64,000 nucleotides of DNA. Origin: Faecalimonas umbilicata (GTDB lineage: Bacteria; Bacillota; Clostridia; Lachnospirales; Lachnospiraceae). The stretch is taken from the NCBI RefSeq assembly GCF_004346095.1, contig NZ_SLZV01000010.1, positions 1 to 64,000 on the forward strand, in the 5' to 3' direction. The position numbers and the translations under genes were made by a program. Below the pieces are notes generated by a model. That model worked only from the letters and a program-made list of their open reading frames with translations. It made no database searches and had not been told where the DNA came from. Below are positions 60,713 through 64,000 of the stretch, one piece after another (the stretch's first letter is position 1; every line of letters starts with the position of its first letter).

Positions 60713-61654
60713 CTAAATACTTGTCTTTCTTAAATTACTCTCGAACAGTCTGTTATATCCAAGCCAGTCTGTCGTATCTTTTTCTTTGAAAATCTCTGTC
60801 AAAGTCTGTAACTTGGCATCTGTGCTGTCCGCGAAATTAAGTGCCAGTGCTTCTGCCAGCGCAGGCTTTTTCGGAGAACCGTATTCTAACTCTCCGTGAT
60901 GTGCAATAATGCAGTGCTTCAACTCACTTGCCAGCTTTTCCGGAAATCCCGGAATAGATCGAATCGCATCGTTTGCCATCTCGACTCCGATAATGATATG
61001 TCCGAGCAGCTGTCCATCATCCGTATAATCATTTTCCGGAAATGCGGAAAGTTCTTTTGTCTTCCCGATATCATGGTACATCGCCGCCGCATACAAAAGA
61101 TCTTTATTCAGGATCGGATACGCCCCTACATAGTATTCACACATTTTGACAATACTGAGCGTGTGCTCCAAAAGACCTCCTGCAAATCCGTGATGTACAC
61201 TCTTTGCCGCAGAGTGTGCCTGAAACCGCTTGATAAATGCCGCATCGTCTTTGAAATAATACTCCACTGCTCTTCTCAAATATTCATTATCAATCTGTGC
61301 CACATATTTCATCAACTCCTGATACATTCCCTCGACACTCTTCTCACTTGTCGGCATGTAGTCTGCCGCCACATACTCATCTTCAAATGCCTTGCGGATC
61401 TGCTTGATATTCAGCTGAAGATTTCCATTATAGCAAATGACATCTCCGAATACTTCGATAAAATCCATCTCATCATACTCTGCAATTCCATTGGAATTTG
61501 GATCCCACACTTTTCCGTCTAAAGTTCCCGTCTTATCCTGTAAAATCAGATTGTCATATGCCTTTCCATTTCGCGTCTCTGCAGATCGCTTTCCTTTGCA
61601 CAAATAAATACAGCGAATGGTCTCTCCCTCATGTAATGTATTAATATATCTCAT
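60713..61654 (-). CDS. yhaM: 3'-5' exoribonuclease YhaM (OB-fold + HD domain)
   Basis: A 313-aa exonuclease: N-terminal nucleic-acid-binding OB-fold (residues ~10-90, NLILQDKTGTLDGKVWD) and an HD phosphohydrolase domain with metal ligands in SVHHGFAGGLLEHTLS, YHDIGKTKEL, LGHIIIG and IIAHHGELEYGSP. It degrades RNA or single-stranded DNA from the 3' end. It lies 41 bases behind the HtrA-like gene, so they may be co-transcribed. Confidence 0.95.
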   Translation of the reverse strand: MRYINTLHEGETIRCIYLCKGKRSAETRNGKAYDNLILQDKTGTLDGKVWDPNSNGIAEYDEMDFIEVFGDVICYNGNLQLNIKQIRKAFEDEYVAADYMPTSEKSVEGMYQELMKYVAQIDNEYLRRAVEYYFKDDAAFIKRFQAHSAAKSVHHGFAGGLLEHTLSIVKMCEYYVGAYPILNKDLLYAAAMYHDIGKTKELSAFPENDYTDDGQLLGHIIIGVEMANDAIRSIPGFPEKLASELKHCIIAHHGELEYGSPKKPALAEALALNFADSTDAKLQTLTEIFKEKDTTDWLGYNRLFESNLRKTSI

Positions 61655-61695
61655 TTCTATCCTCTTTCTATTATAATATTCTCATTTTAATTCTT

Positions 61696-62955
61696 CTATT
61701 TCTTCTCGGCTCCTCCGATGACAACGGTATAACTGATCTCCACATATCCTTCGGAACCAAGTCTTTTTGCCGACAACTTCACTTCATCTCCCGGCTGAAA
61801 TGTCAGCAGTTTGTTATGCAGTGCTTTCACGGTCACCACCGGATCGCCGTCCATTGCAGTGATAATATCTCCACACTGAACTCCTGCAGCCATTCCCGGA
61901 GAATCTGCCTCAATCTCTTTGACATAGATTCCCTTCGGAAGTTTCTGTGCCTCTGCAATTTCATCCGTCACATTCGTTCCGACGATACCGATATATGGAA
62001 CACTGTTGCCATTTAGCAGCTTTTCCAGTTCTTCTTTCACATCCGAAACTGCAAGGACACGCAGTGTACTGCTTTCATCCGTCACCTGTTCGGCAGCAAA
62101 TGTAAATCCGATGACTTCACCGTCGATATTAAATAACACACCGCTCCCTTGTCTGGAGGCAGGTATGTCTGTGTCCAACAGCCGGTATACTCGGTCTGCT
62201 ACACTGACTGTATTTTTATTGGAACTGATAATGCCATATCCCATCCCTTTGGAGTAACCAAACAGACTTCCCAGTGCAATCACTACATCTCCTTTGTAAG
62301 TCATGTTAGAATTGCCAAGGACAGCCTCCTGGATCTGATTCTTTGTGCTGTCACTGACCTGATTCCGATCAACCGCAAGCACTGCAATCCCCAACACCGC
62401 ATCCTTCTTTCTGACTGCAGCATCATAGGATACGCCATCTCCAAATGTCACCTGAATCTGCTCTGCATCCTTGATGGCACTTCCCATCGTCAGGATCAGA
62501 TATTCTCTGCTGTTGGATGGCATGATCACGCCACATGCACCGGTTCCTTCTTTTCGCTCTTCCTCTGTCCAGTTATCATCTTCTCCGGCAGAAGTCACTG
62601 AGACAATACTTTTATTCGCCTCCGCAGCAACTTGGTACATCGCACGTTCCAGTTCTTTAAAATTTTCAAGGGTAAGCTCCGGCTCTCTTTCTTCTTCCTC
62701 TGCCTTTGCTTCCTGTGGATGTTCTTCAGGTTCCTCGTCCTTTGGAATGGTAATCTCTTCTTCTGCATTCAGCTGTTCATCAACCCATGGTTGGAACACA
62801 CAAAAACTAATACTGGCAAACGCACCGAATAGAATTCCTGCCGCCGCCAGCCCGGCTGCCTTATGCATGAGCTTTTTTCGATTCAGAGGCTTCTCCTTGA
62901 TTACCTCCTGCAAAAAAGAAAATTTTTCTGGGCCTTCCTTGTTCTCCATAGACAT
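61696..62955 (-). CDS. HtrA/DegP-like PDZ protein with dead protease domain
   Basis: A 419-aa membrane-anchored protein: cytoplasmic N-terminus, one helix (residues ~32-54, AAGLAAAGILFGAFASISFC), an acidic Glu/Pro-rich linker (~63-95), an HtrA-like chymotrypsin fold (~105-300) and a PDZ domain (~320-410, IYVKEIEADSPGMAAGVQCG). In active HtrA the His is in TNxHV and the Asp in TDLAVL; here these read LTMGSA and LGIAVL, so both are lost, and the GNSGGP loop is RQGSGV with only the Ser left. It should be a non-proteolytic binder or scaffold. The start follows AAGGAG, under its own promoter. Confidence 0.88.
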   Translation of the reverse strand: MSMENKEGPEKFSFLQEVIKEKPLNRKKLMHKAAGLAAAGILFGAFASISFCVFQPWVDEQLNAEEEITIPKDEEPEEHPQEAKAEEEEREPELTLENFKELERAMYQVAAEANKSIVSVTSAGEDDNWTEEERKEGTGACGVIMPSNSREYLILTMGSAIKDAEQIQVTFGDGVSYDAAVRKKDAVLGIAVLAVDRNQVSDSTKNQIQEAVLGNSNMTYKGDVVIALGSLFGYSKGMGYGIISSNKNTVSVADRVYRLLDTDIPASRQGSGVLFNIDGEVIGFTFAAEQVTDESSTLRVLAVSDVKEELEKLLNGNSVPYIGIVGTNVTDEIAEAQKLPKGIYVKEIEADSPGMAAGVQCGDIITAMDGDPVVTVKALHNKLLTFQPGDEVKLSAKRLGSEGYVEISYTVVIGGAEKK

Positions 62956-62983
62956 GACGTATCTCCTTTTTCATCCTCTTTAC

Positions 62984-63012
62984 AGTATACCCTAACATTT
63001 GTCAATGTTCAA
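62984..63012 (-). promoter_or_regulatory. sigma-A promoter of the HtrA-like gene
   Basis: Minus-strand -35 TTGAAC (63007-63012), 17 bases, -10 TATACT (62984-62989). Confidence 0.75.
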
Positions 63013-63079
63013 TAAGTATAGAATATTTCTGCTTTCCTTTATTACAAATATAAGGTAGAATGGAAACAGGTGAATGATT

Positions 63080-64000
63080 ATGAATAAAAAGACTTTAAAA
63101 AAACTAGAATACAACAAAATAACTGAATTACTTGCAGAGCAGGCTTCTTCCCCGGGCGGAAAGATCCTCTGCAGCCATTTGGCTCCGATGACCTCCCTGG
63201 CCGAAATCACAACCGCGCAAGAACAGACCGCGGCGGCTTTTACAAGAATTGTAAAAAAAGGACGTCTCTCTTTCAGCGGTGTATACACTGTGGAAGATTC
63301 TCTGATGCGTCTGGAGATTGGCGGAGCGCTCGGCTGTAATGAACTGCTCCGCATCTGCAAATTACTGGAAGTAACAAACCGTGCCAAAGCTTATGGGCGG
63401 CACGAGACTGTGGACGAGGAGCAGGACTGCCTCGACGTGTATTTCGATCAGCTGGAACCACTGTCGATCCTTGCCGGCGAGATCCGCCGCTGCATTATCG
63501 ATGAAGATGAGATCAGCGATGACGCGAGCAGTACCCTGAAGCACATTCGAAGAAGTATTTCCCAGACAAACGACAAAGTACATTCTACGCTGCTTTCGCT
63601 TGTCAACGGCTCTCTGCGTACTTATCTGCAGGATGCCATTATTACGATGCGTGGAGACAGATACTGTCTTCCAGTCAAAGCGGAATACCGCAGCCAAGTA
63701 CAGGGAATGATCCACGACCAGTCTTCTACCGGTTCGACACTCTTTATTGAACCAATGGCTGTCGTAAAGTTAAATAATGATCTAAAAGAACTTTACGGAA
63801 AGGAGCAGGAAGAGATCCAGGTGATCCTTGCCAATCTCAGCGCAGATGCCGCCGGCTATGTGACGGAGATTCGCAGAAACTATAAGCTGCTTACAGAACT
63901 GGACTTTATCTTCGCAAAGGGTTCCTTTGCCCTCTCCTTAAATGCAAGCAAACCGATTTTTAACGACCATGGCTATATCCATATCCGTGAAGGACGCCAT
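63080..64000 (+). CDS. mutS2: endonuclease MutS2, N-terminal part (runs off the window)
   Basis: First 307 codons of MutS2, with no stop before the window ends. Visible: MNKKTLKKLEYNKITELLAE at the start, the core/lever helices (TVEDSLMRLEIGGALGCNEL), and the conserved LRTYLQDAIITMRGDRYCLP, VKAEYRSQVQGMIHDQSSTG and STLFIEPMAVVKLNNDLKEL. The ATPase and Smr nuclease domains would lie beyond 64000. MutS2 suppresses homologous recombination and, in Bacillus, rescues collided ribosomes. The start follows ACAGGTGA. Divergent from the HtrA-like gene. Confidence 0.93.
   Translation, partial: MNKKTLKKLEYNKITELLAEQASSPGGKILCSHLAPMTSLAEITTAQEQTAAAFTRIVKKGRLSFSGVYTVEDSLMRLEIGGALGCNELLRICKLLEVTNRAKAYGRHETVDEEQDCLDVYFDQLEPLSILAGEIRRCIIDEDEISDDASSTLKHIRRSISQTNDKVHSTLLSLVNGSLRTYLQDAIITMRGDRYCLPVKAEYRSQVQGMIHDQSSTGSTLFIEPMAVVKLNNDLKELYGKEQEEIQVILANLSADAAGYVTEIRRNYKLLTELDFIFAKGSFALSLNASKPIFNDHGYIHIREGRH

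Overview
The window looks like chromosomal DNA from a spore-forming, low-G+C anaerobe of the gut Lachnospiraceae (Clostridia). This rests on SpoIIR, a SPOCS/LysM spore-coat-type protein, a stand-alone Spo0A C-terminal-like domain, CIRCE and NrdR operators, a flavodiiron protein fused to flavin reductase and rubredoxin, strong AGGAGG-type ribosome binding sites, and protein sequences of Lachnospiraceae type. No species is claimed. I saw no rRNA, tRNA, CRISPR array or prophage.

Layout. 1-5.2 kb: a truncated cyclophilin, an asparagine-synthase homologue without its glutaminase nucleophile, a DnaJ-like chaperone, an Hsp20 under a perfect CIRCE operator, two small unknown genes and a decayed coding region. 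5.2-15.3 kb: the flavodiiron fusion, a two-gene ABC exporter behind a GHKL kinase/LytTR regulator pair, a trigger-factor-like lipoprotein and cardiolipin synthase. 15.3-22.2 kb: a small membrane protein, a small secreted protein and a regulator-kinase-ATPase-permease module resembling Bce-type peptide-response systems. 22.3-33 kb: murI with a DUF1934 gene, pfkA, and dnaE broken into three exons by two different group II introns. 33-40.3 kb: a sucrose/fructoside operon (two permeases, binding protein, GH32, fructokinase) divergent from its LacI-type regulator, with palindromic operators between them. 40.4-47.6 kb: a long leftward cluster, prcB-like, SPOCS/LysM, ispE, GntR, spoIIR, CDF transporter, acyl-ACP thioesterase, cvfB. 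47.7-52.3 kb: a rightward operon plsC-pncB-murF-HAD phosphatase. 52.4-64 kb: the Spo0A-C-like gene divergent from an XRE regulator, nrdA-nrdB under two NrdR boxes, a dehydrogenase-like gene with a small partner, rlmD, yhaM, a catalytically dead HtrA-like PDZ protein, and the start of mutS2.

The most striking content is dnaE. Removing intron B (28120-31198) and intron A (26199-27518) restores one continuous 1158-codon DNA polymerase III alpha frame. Intron B carries a complete reverse transcriptase/maturase/HNH protein and lies directly after the codon for the third predicted catalytic Asp. Intron A keeps only the first 132 codons of a different reverse transcriptase and lies within the conserved FNKSHAAAY motif, about ten nucleotides from the position equivalent to the split-intein site of cyanobacterial DnaE. 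Replication in this cell should therefore depend on RNA splicing, at one site by an intron that must borrow its maturase.

Many promoters, operators and terminators can be read directly. Several of them decide start codons, notably for asnB, murI, the small protein at 15384 and the LacI regulator.
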